Below are positions 17,559 through 26,050 of a stretch of DNA of 64,000 nt, piece after piece. The translations under genes were made by a program, and so were the position numbers. The DNA lies in assembly GCA_963708735.1 (NCBI GenBank), contig CAVPTW010000042.1, forward strand, positions 1 through 64,000, read 5' to 3'. Each line of letters opens with the position of its first letter. Positions within the stretch are counted from its first letter, which is position 1. This DNA comes from JAGPUQ01 sp963708735. GTDB lineage: Bacteria > Pseudomonadota > Gammaproteobacteria > Pseudomonadales > Porticoccaceae. The notes below the pieces were generated by a model, which saw only the letters and a list, made by a program, of their open reading frames with translations, was not told where the DNA came from and did no database searches.

Positions 17559-18350
17559 TCAGGACAAATGGGCTTTCAGTTTCTTCACGAATTTGTCGGT
17601 CTGCTCGATCTCGGGACGGTGACCGCAATTCTTGAGCAGCACCAGCTTCGAGCCCCGAATGGCCTCATGGAACAGTGCCGCCGCACTCACCGGAGCGATG
17701 CCGTCGTCTTCGCCCCAGATGATCAGGGTCGGGAGATTCCGCACCAGCCCCAGGCGGTTATAGAGCGCGGGATTGCTCATATAGGGTTGCCAGGCAAGGC
17801 GCGCCGACTCCGCGGTGGCATCCTGGAAGCGTTCGAACTGCTCCGGTGTCACGGCACCGCCGAACAGAGAGGAAAATTCCGGGGTGGCCGCAACATCCTT
17901 CACACTGGCGGCGATGTAGTGTTCGGTGGGCGCTTCGTAGATGTCGCGAATCATGCCGCGCGGCGGCTTGATGCCGAACGGCGCCACCAGCGTCAGGCTC
18001 GCGAACTGGGCCGGATTCTGCGCCGCCATTTCGGCCGCGATCCAGCCGCCCAGGGAAAAGCCGACGACATCGGCACCGACCCAACCCTCCTCGACCATGA
18101 CCTGGGCATAGTAGTTGGCCAGATCGCCGATGGTGCGAATCCAGTCGATGCGCGGCGACACCCCGAACCCGGGGTGCAACGGCACGATCAGCTTGCGCCG
18201 GCCGGCCAGTTTCCGCTGCCATGCCAGCCAGCCGGGATTGCCCAGCTCCTCGTGCAGCACCAGCAGGGGCCTGCCTTTGCCACCCTTGATGTAGCTCAGC
18301 TCCGCACCCGCGGCGGTAATGGTCTTCTGTTGCCAATCAGATTTTGCCAA
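17559..18350 (-). CDS. Alpha/beta hydrolase
   Basis: 263 residues of the alpha/beta hydrolase fold. The nucleophile elbow is GFSLGGW (serine about residue 98), the acid is in IIWGEDDGIAPV, and the histidine in KNCGHRPEIEQ. It starts with TTG at 18350, supported by GGGGAG 8 bases upstream. It may cleave a C-C or ester bond in the product of the neighbouring oxygenases, as meta-cleavage hydrolases do (inference). It is the first gene of the operon with the flavin monooxygenase. The 232 bases to the divergent Rieske gene contain the operator candidate. Confidence 0.88.
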   Translation of the reverse strand: MAKSDWQQKTITAAGAELSYIKGGKGRPLLVLHEELGNPGWLAWQRKLAGRRKLIVPLHPGFGVSPRIDWIRTIGDLANYYAQVMVEEGWVGADVVGFSLGGWIAAEMAAQNPAQFASLTLVAPFGIKPPRGMIRDIYEAPTEHYIAASVKDVAATPEFSSLFGGAVTPEQFERFQDATAESARLAWQPYMSNPALYNRLGLVRNLPTLIIWGEDDGIAPVSAAALFHEAIRGSKLVLLKNCGHRPEIEQTDKFVKKLKAHLS

Positions 18351-18449
18351 CGCCTGTACTCCCCTGTGCTTTTGAAGTGCTTGTTGCCGGATGGGTGCCG
18401 GATGAATGCTGCGATGCGCGCCGCGCGTGCCGGACCCAACCTACTCAGT

Positions 18450-18468
18450 AGTAAACTGACAGTCAACT
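18450..18468. promoter_or_regulatory. Palindromic operator candidate, TetR type
   Basis: The 19 bases follow AGTNNACTGNCAGTNNACT, with only the N positions breaking the symmetry. A second perfect 11-base palindrome (CTACTCAGTAG, 18441-18451) abuts it. The site sits midway in the divergent spacer between the hydrolase and Rieske genes, where a repressor would control both. Confidence 0.5.
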
Positions 18469-18582
18469 CCCATTCGCTACGTCCATCCGCCCCGCACCCA
18501 CGGGCTGCTGACCCGGTTTGCAGCGAGCGTGTCTCGCGGTGTATAACCGGGGCCTCCACCGGCCACCGGGTTTGCGCTCACC

Positions 18583-19743
18583 ATGCAGCAATCTCTCCAG
18601 ATCGAGCTCGTCAAGCGCGCTTTTGCTCATATCGACGCCGGCACCACGGATCTCGCACCCGAGGTGACCCGCAATCCGGTCGCCACCTACATTGATCGCG
18701 ACTGGCTGGAGCGGGAGAAAGCCACCCTGTTTCGGCACTATCCGCTGTTTGTGGGCCTCTCCGGACGCATCGCCAAGCCGGGCGACTATGTCGCCGAGGA
18801 TCACGCCGGGCTGCCCGTCCTGCTGGTGCGCGGCGACGACGGCACTGCGCGCGCCTTCGTCAACCAGTGCCGGCACCGGGGCGCGCCGGTGGTCAAGGGA
18901 TGCGGTCGCGCGAGCGGTTTCAGCTGTCCGTACCACGCCTGGCGCTACGACCGTCAGGGCGATCTGGTCGTCATCCCCGATGAGCGCTCGTTTCCCGGCG
19001 TCGCGCGCGCCAATCATGGCCTGGTGCCGCTGCCGCTTATCGAACGTGACGGCATGCTCTGGGTGTTGCCGGACCCGGACGGAACGCTCGATGTCGCAAC
19101 ACTCGACGCGCACCTCGGCGGAATGGAGCAGGATCTGGCGTCCTACCACCTGGCCGGCTACAGCCATTTCGAAAGCCGGGTGCTGGAACGGCCCGCCAAC
19201 TGGAAGATGCCCATCGATACCTTTCTCGAACCCTACCATTTCGCACCCCTGCACCGGGACACGGTGGCGCCCATCTTCTTCGCCAACCTGTGCCTGTTCG
19301 ATGCCTTCGGCCTCAACAACCGCGAAGCCGTGGTGCGCAAAAGTATTCAGACTCTGCGCGACCAGCCCGAAGCGGACTGGGATTTCGTCAAACACACGGC
19401 GATCTCCTACCAGTTGTTCCCCAACACCGTCTTCGTGATGCAGGCCGATCATGTGGAGACCTGGCGCCTGTTTCCTGCCGAGGACCGCCCGGATCGCTGT
19501 CTGGTCTATTTCGACTGCTATGTACCGGAGCCACCCGCCACCGACAAGGCACGCAAATACTGGGAAGCCAACGTGGATCTGGCGATCCGCACCGTGGACG
19601 GCGAAGACATCGCCATGCAGATCGACATGGAACGGGGCTATCAGGCGGGCGTGATGAAGGAAGTATTGATCGGCTGCAACGAACCTTCGCTCGCGCATTT
19701 CCAGCGCGCCATTCATCGCGCGGTGACCGGCACCAGCGCCTAG
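18583..19743 (+). CDS. Rieske-type aromatic ring-hydroxylating oxygenase, alpha subunit
   Basis: 386 residues. The N-terminal Rieske [2Fe-2S] domain has CRHRGAP and CPYHAWRYD (C-x-H and C-x2-H ligands, residues about 95-120). The catalytic domain holds the mononuclear iron in DTFLEPYHFAPLH (two histidines). It hydroxylates an organic substrate with electrons from a ferredoxin/reductase not present in the window. No beta subunit gene is next to it, as in alpha-only oxygenases of the ring-hydroxylating and demethylase groups. The ribosome site is weak. It lies divergent from the hydrolase/monooxygenase pair and may be co-regulated with it. Its stop codon lies in a CTAG (see 19740-19765). Confidence 0.9.
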   Translation: MQQSLQIELVKRAFAHIDAGTTDLAPEVTRNPVATYIDRDWLEREKATLFRHYPLFVGLSGRIAKPGDYVAEDHAGLPVLLVRGDDGTARAFVNQCRHRGAPVVKGCGRASGFSCPYHAWRYDRQGDLVVIPDERSFPGVARANHGLVPLPLIERDGMLWVLPDPDGTLDVATLDAHLGGMEQDLASYHLAGYSHFESRVLERPANWKMPIDTFLEPYHFAPLHRDTVAPIFFANLCLFDAFGLNNREAVVRKSIQTLRDQPEADWDFVKHTAISYQLFPNTVFVMQADHVETWRLFPAEDRPDRCLVYFDCYVPEPPATDKARKYWEANVDLAIRTVDGEDIAMQIDMERGYQAGVMKEVLIGCNEPSLAHFQRAIHRAVTGTSA

Positions 19744-19765
19744 CAGCTTGTTGAAAAACTGCTAG
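19740..19765. repeat. Short CTAG-bounded element between convergent genes
   Basis: CTAG, 18 bases (CAGCTTGTTGAAAAACTG), CTAG. CTAGCAG and CTGCTAG at the ends form a 7-base inverted repeat. The Rieske stop TAG lies in the left CTAG. This resembles the end structure of the IS at 11219-12780, which also has CTAG-CAG...CTG-CTAG, and could be a remnant of a related element or a small terminator hairpin. Confidence 0.45.
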
Positions 19766-19790
19766 CGACTCAATCCGCTTTGAGTACCCG

Positions 19791-20957
19791 TCAATCGCGC
19801 AGGCGCTGATCGCGAAATCCATACCAGGCGATCAGCGCCGCTACCACACAGGCCAGCGCGGCCACATCGAACACCAGCGTCGCCCCCAGATGCCAGAAGC
19901 GGCCGGCGAGCCAGGAACCCATGGCGCCGCCGAGGCCGAAACTCACTGCACCGTACAGCGCCTGACCGCCGCCCTGGGCACCCGGTCCGAACAGCCGGCG
20001 GATGGTTTCGACCCCGGCAGCGTGGAAGGTGCCGAAGCTGAACGCGTGCAGCGACTGGGCGGCGACCAGCAGCCACAGCGACTGGCTCCAGTTGCCGATC
20101 AGCCACCAACGCAGCGCCGCGAACAGCAGGCTCACCAGCAGCACGGCGCGCACGCCAAAGCGCAGCAGCACCCGGTGCATCACCATGAACACCAGAATTT
20201 CCGCCACCACCCCCACCGACCACAGCACACCGATGGCGGACCGGCTGTAGCCCAGGGCTTCCAGGTGAATGCTGATGAAACTGTAGTAGGCGCCGTGCGC
20301 CACCTGCAACAGCAAACCGGCGGCAAGAAAGGCGAGCACCGCCGGCTGCCGTGCCGCAACATGCAGCGGCTGCCAATGGCGCTCGCGGACACCCGTTGCC
20401 GGCCGGGGAATCATCAGGCTGCTCGCCAGAATGGTCGCCAGCAGCAAGGATCCGGCGACCGGAAACCAACCGATGCCCCAGGTCTCGAAACAGAAACCCA
20501 CGCCCACCACGGCGGCGATGAAACCGATCGAGCCCCAGAGCCGGATGCGACTGTAGCGCTCGGGCCGGGATCCCAAAAAACCGAGCGTGATCACCTCGTG
20601 TTGGGGTAGCACCGCGTTCCAGAAAAAGCTGTAGCCGGCCAGCACCACGACCAGCCAGGGCAGGCTGTCGTCGGCGAAGATGCCCAGAAAACACAGGAAT
20701 GCGAGCAGCGAACCCAGGCGAAGGATGCCCAGACGCCGCCCGCTCCAGTCGCCGAGCCAGCTCCACAGGTTGGGCGCGACGACCTTGGTGATGAGCGGGA
20801 TGGCGAACAGCGCGCCGATCTGTTCCGGCGCAAATCCCAGTCCGCGCAGGTACAGCGGCCAGTACGGGTACAGCCCGCCCAGCAGCGCGAAGTAGAAAAA
20901 ATAGAACCCGGAAAGCCGCCAGTACGGAATCGGGCCGCTAACTCCGGGGGCGCTCAA
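19791..20957 (-). CDS. MFS transporter, 3-phenylpropionate/HcaT-like group
   Basis: 388 residues with 12 predicted membrane helices. The N-terminal half has YFFYFALLGGLYPYWPLYL and the conserved APNLWSWLGDWSGRR loop between helices 2 and 3, as in the LacY/HcaT (MFS_1-like) group. It is read from TTG at 20957, directly adjacent to the aroC stop (TGA-TTG), so translation is probably coupled. The same prmB-aroC-MFS order is known in pseudomonads, where the substrate of the MFS protein is not known. An aromatic acid is a guess only. Confidence 0.85.
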   Translation of the reverse strand: MSAPGVSGPIPYWRLSGFYFFYFALLGGLYPYWPLYLRGLGFAPEQIGALFAIPLITKVVAPNLWSWLGDWSGRRLGILRLGSLLAFLCFLGIFADDSLPWLVVVLAGYSFFWNAVLPQHEVITLGFLGSRPERYSRIRLWGSIGFIAAVVGVGFCFETWGIGWFPVAGSLLLATILASSLMIPRPATGVRERHWQPLHVAARQPAVLAFLAAGLLLQVAHGAYYSFISIHLEALGYSRSAIGVLWSVGVVAEILVFMVMHRVLLRFGVRAVLLVSLLFAALRWWLIGNWSQSLWLLVAAQSLHAFSFGTFHAAGVETIRRLFGPGAQGGGQALYGAVSFGLGGAMGSWLAGRFWHLGATLVFDVAALACVVAALIAWYGFRDQRLRD

Positions 20958-22082
20958 TCAGCGTCCGGAGTCCTGAGCGCCCAACGGCGGCAGCCCCGAG
21001 ACGACATCCTGGTTCTGCCCGCGATGGCGCAGGGCGTGGTCCATCAGTACCAGCGCCAGCATGGCTTCGGCGATGGGAGTGGCGCGGATACCGACGCAGG
21101 GATCGTGACGGCCGGTGGTGACCACTTCGACTTCCTGGCCTGCCGTATCGACACCGCGCCCGGGCAGCCGCAGGCTGGAGGTGGGCTTGAGCGCGAGCCG
21201 CACCCGAATGTCCTGGCCGCTGGAAATGCCGCCCAATACGCCGCCGGCATGATTCGACAGAAACCCGGCGGGCGTCATCTCGTCGCGATGTTCGGTACCC
21301 CGTTGAGTGACCACGTCGAAACCGTCGCCGACAGCCACACCCTTGACCGCGTTGATGCTCATCATGGCGCCCGCGATGGCGGCGTCGAGCTTGTCGAATA
21401 CCGGCTCGCCCCAGCCGGGCGGCACGCCGCTGGCCTGCACGGTGATTTCGGCACCGATGGAATCGCCCTCCTTCACCAGCGCCTGCATGAAGGCTTCAAG
21501 CTCGGGCACCAGCGCCGCATCCGGGCAAAAAAACGGGTTGTTGTCGATTTCATTCCAGTCGACCGTGCCGATCGCGAACGGTCCCAGGCGGCTCAGATAG
21601 CCGCGCACTTCGACGCCGTAGCGCTCGCGCAGGTATTTCCTGGCGATGCCACCGGCCGCGACGCGCATCGCGGTTTCCCGCGCCGAGGCGCGGCCGCCGC
21701 CGCGGTGGTCGCGGATGCCGTACTTCTGGAAATAGGTGTAGTCCGCATGGGCGGGCCGGAACGACTGCTGGATCGCGCGGTAATCCTTGGAGCGCTGGTC
21801 GGTGTTCTCGATCAGCAGGCCGATCGGCGTGCCGGTGGTGACGCCTTCGAAGACACCCGAAAGAATGCGGACCCGATCCTCCTCGCGGCGCTGGGTCGTG
21901 TAGCGCGACTGCCCGGGTTTGCGCCGGTCCAGGTCAGGCTGCAAATCGGCTTCGGTGAGCGCCAGGCCGGGCGGGCAGCCATCGACGACGCAGCCGAGCG
22001 CCGGGCCGTGACTCTCACCGAACGTGGTAACCGTGAACAGTTTGCCGATGGTATTGCCGGACACGCCAGACTCCCTTGCCAA
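20958..22082 (-). CDS. aroC: Chorismate synthase
   Basis: 374 residues. It makes chorismate from EPSP, the last step of the shikimate pathway, using reduced FMN. Signatures visible: the opening GNTIGKLFTVTTFGESHGPALG, then RPAHADYTYFQKYG, RASARETA and FLSNHAGGVLGGISSGQ. The arginine and histidine active-site residues are present. It is followed directly by the MFS gene. The 195 bases upstream, to prmB, hold two hairpins. Highly conserved, so the call is secure. Confidence 0.97.
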   Translation of the reverse strand: MARESGVSGNTIGKLFTVTTFGESHGPALGCVVDGCPPGLALTEADLQPDLDRRKPGQSRYTTQRREEDRVRILSGVFEGVTTGTPIGLLIENTDQRSKDYRAIQQSFRPAHADYTYFQKYGIRDHRGGGRASARETAMRVAAGGIARKYLRERYGVEVRGYLSRLGPFAIGTVDWNEIDNNPFFCPDAALVPELEAFMQALVKEGDSIGAEITVQASGVPPGWGEPVFDKLDAAIAGAMMSINAVKGVAVGDGFDVVTQRGTEHRDEMTPAGFLSNHAGGVLGGISSGQDIRVRLALKPTSSLRLPGRGVDTAGQEVEVVTTGRHDPCVGIRATPIAEAMLALVLMDHALRHRGQNQDVVSGLPPLGAQDSGR

Positions 22083-22226
22083 TGGGATTGCATTATAGGG
22101 GCGCGTGGGGGCTTCGAAACCGTGTTGGGCCTCGCAGCGCGTCGGGCGCTACCACACCCGCGAAAGCGATCATCCACAAGGCCCTGATATTCCTGGGTTC
22201 CCGTGAGCGCGGGAACCAGGGTTACC

Positions 22227-22253
22227 GGGCTGTCCGGAACAGCCCCCGTTTTT
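22227..22253. terminator. Stem-loop with T-run between prmB and aroC
   Basis: GGGCTGT (22227-22233) pairs with ACAGCCC (22239-22245) and is followed by TTTTT on the plus strand (22249-22253). An adjacent hairpin (GTTCCCG with CGGGAAC, about 22198-22216) lies just before. The T-run favours plus-strand termination, but prmB ends here on the minus strand, so function is uncertain. Confidence 0.35.
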
Positions 22254-22277
22254 CAATCCGCGGTTGTTCCCGGCCCG

Positions 22278-23183
22278 CTAATCAAGGAACGCCTGGGCCG
22301 CCAGCAGTTCGTCGCGGGTCAAGACAAAGATGCCGTCGCCGCCGCGCTCCAGCTCGACCCAGGTGAAAGGGATTTCCGGATAACGTTCTTCCAGCGCCAG
22401 CGCGGAGTTGCCGACTTCGACGAACAGCAGACCATCGTCCTGCAGCCAGTCGGGCGCCTCCCGCAACAGACGGCGCACCAGGTCCAGGCCGTCGGGACCG
22501 GCGGCGAGGGCGAGCGCAGGCTCGTTGTGGTATTCGTCGGGCATCGCGGCATAGTCGTCGGCATCCACATAGGGCGGATTGCAGACGATCAGGTCGTAGG
22601 CTTCTTCCAGACCGTCGCACAGATCGCTCTCGACCGTACGCACCCGGCGTTCGAGTTCGTGCTGCGCAATGTTGGCTTCGGCGACATCCAGGGCATCTAC
22701 CGAGATGTCGGCCAGATCCACCTCGGCGTCGGGAAACGCCAGCGCACAGGCGATGCCGATGCAACCGGAGCCCGTGCAGAGGTCGAGAATGCGCTCCGGC
22801 GCACGCACCAGCCAGGGCCTGAAGCCCTGCTCGATCAGCTCCGCGAAGGGCGAACGCGGCACCAGCACCCGCTCGTCGACCTGAAACTTCAGTCCGGCAA
22901 ACCAGGCTTCGCCGGTGATATAGGGCGCCGGCAGGCGCTCCTCGACGCGGCGTTCCAGAAACTCGAGCACGCGGTGCTTCTCGCTCTCGAGAAGGCGTGC
23001 ATCCAGCACATGCGGACCCGACTGAAGGGGCAGGTGCAGGGCGGCACACACCAGCACCACGGCTTCGTCCCAGGCGTTGTCGGTGCCGTGGCCGAACCAG
23101 AGTCCAGCCTCGGTGAAACGGCTGGTACCCCAGCGCACGAAATCGCGCACGGTGAAGAGTTGTTCGAGGCAGGCTCTCTGCAT
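22278..23183 (-). CDS. prmB: 50S ribosomal protein L3 N(5)-glutamine methyltransferase
   Basis: 301 residues, of HemK/PrmB type. The SAM-binding block is ILDLCTGSGCIGIACA and the catalytic NPPY loop is VCNPPYVDADDYAAMP. The N-terminal region (VRWGTSRFTEAGLWFGHGTDNAWDEA) separates PrmB from the release-factor methyltransferase PrmC. It methylates ribosomal protein L3 during assembly. It lies upstream of aroC in the same direction with a hairpin between. Confidence 0.93.
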   Translation of the reverse strand: MQRACLEQLFTVRDFVRWGTSRFTEAGLWFGHGTDNAWDEAVVLVCAALHLPLQSGPHVLDARLLESEKHRVLEFLERRVEERLPAPYITGEAWFAGLKFQVDERVLVPRSPFAELIEQGFRPWLVRAPERILDLCTGSGCIGIACALAFPDAEVDLADISVDALDVAEANIAQHELERRVRTVESDLCDGLEEAYDLIVCNPPYVDADDYAAMPDEYHNEPALALAAGPDGLDLVRRLLREAPDWLQDDGLLFVEVGNSALALEERYPEIPFTWVELERGGDGIFVLTRDELLAAQAFLD

Positions 23184-23237
23184 GATCGCGATCCGCGGAT
23201 CTCCGGGCGCCGACCGTCGGCACCCGGAGGCGGTGTC

Positions 23238-24416
23238 TCAACTGTCCAGGCGCTCGATGATGGTGGCGTTGGCGGTGCCGCCGCCTTCGCAGATGGCGAG
23301 CAGGCCGTAGCGGCCCTTGCGGCGCTCCAGTTCGTTGAGCAGCGTGGTCATCAGCTTGGCGCCGGTGCAGCCCAGGGGATGGCCGTTGGCCTGCGCCCCG
23401 CCATTCACATTGAGCTTGGCCAGATCGGCGCCGACCGCCTTGGCCCAGGCCAGGGGTACCGACCCGAAAGCTTCGTTGATTTCATAGAGGTCGATGTCGT
23501 CGATGGTGAGACCGGCACGCTCCAGCGCCTTTTGGGTAGCGGGAATCGGCCCTTCCAGCATGATCACCGGGTCCGAACCAACCACGGCCAGGGCGCAAAT
23601 GCGGGCGCGCGGCTTGAGGCCGTATTTTTCCACGGCCGCTGCGTTGGCGACCATCACCGCCGCCGCGCCATCGCTGATCTGGCTCGCCGTGCCCGCCGTG
23701 ATCACGCCGCCCGGCGCCAGTGGCTCCAGGGTTTTCATCGCATCGCGACTTGCGTTGGGACGAATGCCCTCGTCAGCGTCGTGAATCAGGATGCGACCGT
23801 CTTCCAGAGTGAGCTCCAGCGGCAGGATTTCCTGACGGAACTTGCCATTCGCGGTGGCTTCGGCGGCTTTCATGTGGCTGGCATAGCCGAAATCGTCGAG
23901 TTCCTCGCGGGTGATGCCGTATTTTTTGGCAAGCATTTCGGCGCCCATGAACTGACTGAATTCGATACCGGGATAGCGTTCTTCGAGGCGCGCGCCCTTG
24001 GGTTTGCCGCGGCCTTTTTCGGCGGCGTCATCGACGGCGGAAAACATGGGAACCAGGGACATCGATTCGACGCCGCCGGCGATCACCACGTCCTGAGTGC
24101 CGGACATCACTGCCTGGGCGGCGAAGTGAATCGCCTGCTGCGCCGAACCGCACTGGCGGTCCACCGTGGTGCCGGGTACCGCCTCGCCGAGCCGCGACGA
24201 CAGCGCGACATTGCGCGCCACGTTGCCGGCCTGCGCACCGTACTGGGATACACAGCCAAAAATCAGGTCATCGACCTTGCCCGGATCGATGCCGACCTGG
24301 TCGAGCAGACCGTCGACCAGCATGGCGCCCAGGTCAACCGGGTGGATCTTGCTCAGGCGGCCGCGGTTGCGACCGGTAGCGGTGCGCAGGGCACCGACGA
24401 TATAGGCTTCCGCCAT
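23238..24416 (-). CDS. Acetyl-CoA acyltransferase (thiolase)
   Basis: 392 residues, thiolase II size. The nucleophile cysteine is in TVDRQCGSAQQA (residue about 90), with the partner histidine in NGGAQANGHPLGCTG and the second cysteine in LLAICEGGGTAN. Such enzymes split 3-ketoacyl-CoA in beta-oxidation or steroid side-chain degradation, or condense two acetyl-CoA. The linker loop suggests a degradative role, but substrate cannot be fixed. It stands alone on the minus strand, 54 bases upstream of prmB. Confidence 0.92.
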   Translation of the reverse strand: MAEAYIVGALRTATGRNRGRLSKIHPVDLGAMLVDGLLDQVGIDPGKVDDLIFGCVSQYGAQAGNVARNVALSSRLGEAVPGTTVDRQCGSAQQAIHFAAQAVMSGTQDVVIAGGVESMSLVPMFSAVDDAAEKGRGKPKGARLEERYPGIEFSQFMGAEMLAKKYGITREELDDFGYASHMKAAEATANGKFRQEILPLELTLEDGRILIHDADEGIRPNASRDAMKTLEPLAPGGVITAGTASQISDGAAAVMVANAAAVEKYGLKPRARICALAVVGSDPVIMLEGPIPATQKALERAGLTIDDIDLYEINEAFGSVPLAWAKAVGADLAKLNVNGGAQANGHPLGCTGAKLMTTLLNELERRKGRYGLLAICEGGGTANATIIERLDS

Positions 24417-24532
24417 GGCTTGACTCCTGGTGAGGTACGAGTGGGTGAAGGGCGACCATTTAAACGCAGGACCTGCGCCGGTTCAATTTATACTGCTTAT
24501 ACTGCTGTGCCTGCGTCCGCCGTGCCCCGCCC

Positions 24533-24724
24533 ATGAACCTGACCGACTGCGCCACAACCGACTGTCCCTGCTGCGGCGAAACCATCGAACTGGTGGTGGA
24601 CTGCTCGGTGGAGGAACAGTCGTACATCGAGGATTGCCCGGTCTGCTGCCGCCCGATGTCGGTGTGGGTGCAGGTCGGCGACGACGGCAGCATCGACCTG
24701 CAATTGCGCGACGAAAACAGCTGA
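24533..24724 (+). CDS. CPXCG-motif cysteine-rich protein
   Basis: 63 residues with CPCCG and, about 25 residues later, CPVCCRP: two zinc-knuckle-like cysteine pairs that would bind one zinc ion. Family members of this size (CPXCG motif-containing cysteine-rich proteins) are widespread in gammaproteobacteria; their function is unknown. The acidic C-terminus (DDGSIDLQLRDENS) is typical. It is divergent from the thiolase gene and converges on the PepSY-type gene, ending 7 bases before it. Confidence 0.85.
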   Translation: MNLTDCATTDCPCCGETIELVVDCSVEEQSYIEDCPVCCRPMSVWVQVGDDGSIDLQLRDENS

Positions 24725-24730
24725 ACCCGG

Positions 24731-25484
24731 TCAGCGCTGTTCGCGTCTCCAGGCCTTCAAGCCGGTCAGTGCGAGCAGCACCATCAGCGCCGCCACGCCG
24801 TCCATCCAGTACACGCCCCAGCGCCCCAGAATGCGACCGCTGTGAATGTCCAGCACCAGCCGTTCAAGCGTGATCGCATCGCCCGCGGCCTGGGGTGCGA
24901 GCTTTCGCCACCAGCGCCGGAGGCAACGGCGCGGCCACTGACCAGGCCGGCTCGGCGCCGTTCAGAACCGTAAAGGCAGGCGCCTCGGGCTCCACCCGGA
25001 AGGACTTGCCCTGGCCGCGCAACAGCAGCTGACCATCCCGCGCGCCCAGGGCCTCCACCGGTACCGGCAAGCGATAGGTGGCGTCGATCCGGTCCAGCAA
25101 CTCGCCCGTGGCGGAAAACAACAGCAATTCGCCCTGACAGGCGACGGCCATTTCCTCACCGATTTTCGCGGCGCCCACCAGCTCGCCACGGCAGCCTGCC
25201 AGCGGCGCCGTATCGAGGAACAGCTTGCCGCCCACCTGACTCACCCAGTGTTCATCAACAGCAAAGCCGTTGATGGCGTCGGGCAGCACGATGCCGTACC
25301 AGCCCAGCACCACCGGCGAGCGCACCACCCAGCGGTCCAGCTCCAGCAGCCCGGGGTGATTGAGGGCAAACCCGCTGAACGCGAGCAGGATCACAAACAA
25401 GGCCGCCGCCACGCCCATGCGGCGGTGCCAGCGCTTGAGCGCACTGTTGGATTCGGTTGCGGGACCCTTATCGGGAAGCTTCAT
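24731..25484 (-). pseudogene. PepSY-associated membrane protein, broken by a 1-base frameshift
   Basis: The first frame (from MKLPDKGPA) has a membrane helix VAAALFVILLAFSGFALNHP and a beta-rich periplasmic domain, then stops soon after LPPALVAK. One extra A in AAA (TTT, 24903-24905) breaks the frame. Removing it gives the family end LERLVLDIHSGRILG, then WGVYWMDGVAALMVLLA and LKAWRR, for a 250-residue protein with N- and C-terminal membrane helices. PepSY-associated proteins of this kind transfer electrons across the inner membrane or act in iron-siderophore reduction. It overlaps the FMN-binding protein gene by 4 bases. One base restores it, so a sequence error is plausible. Confidence 0.7.
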
Positions 25485-26047
25485 TGAACAGTACCTGAGG
25501 CAGAAGTCGGGCGTAGAGCCTGGGCATGAAAAAAGAGCGCGAGCCGCGCCACTCGCTCCATCGCGTGCACCGAAAGCGTGGCCCCGGTGATGCCATCGAT
25601 AGGGCGATCGAGCTCGCGCCCACCCCCCGCATCCAATCCGGCGCCAATGAACTGGTCGGTGAAAAAGGGCAGGCGCACTTCCTCGCCGCGACTTTCGCGA
25701 AACTCCAGCACCCGGATGGCCGCCACGACGCCCTGCTCCACCGCTACCCCGATGGTGATGGGATGGGTCTTGCCGATCTCGTCGATCACCCAGGCGGTAC
25801 GGTCGCCGTGCCGCCAGTAGCGCACCCGCAGTTGCCCGAACGGATGCCCGAGAATGTCAGCCGCCGCCTCCTTCAGCGGCGCCGACAGCCACAGGGTTTG
25901 CGGTGTCGATTCGGCACCGCCGAACGCCTGGACCCGGAATTCATCCGGCGTCAGATAGACACCCTCGGCCTTGACCAACGCCGGGCACAGCGCCGCCAGA
26001 GCGAGCAACAGGATCCCGGCACGCGGCAGATTGATCGGGCTGGCCAA
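25481..26047 (-). CDS. FMN-binding domain protein, exported
   Basis: 188 residues with a signal peptide (ending near PALVKAEG). The C-terminal FMN-binding domain has DGITGATLSVHAM, the flavinylation motif in which the threonine carries covalent FMN attached by ApbE. No apbE is in the window. It would act in the periplasm as an electron carrier, receiving electrons from the adjacent PepSY-type membrane protein and passing them to an acceptor such as a ferric complex (inference). It sits between the porin gene (3 bases upstream) and the membrane protein (4-base overlap), so the three form one operon. Confidence 0.85.
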   Translation of the reverse strand: MASPINLPRAGILLLALAALCPALVKAEGVYLTPDEFRVQAFGGAESTPQTLWLSAPLKEAAADILGHPFGQLRVRYWRHGDRTAWVIDEIGKTHPITIGVAVEQGVVAAIRVLEFRESRGEEVRLPFFTDQFIGAGLDAGGGRELDRPIDGITGATLSVHAMERVARLALFFHAQALRPTSASGTVQ

Positions 26048-26050
26048 GGG

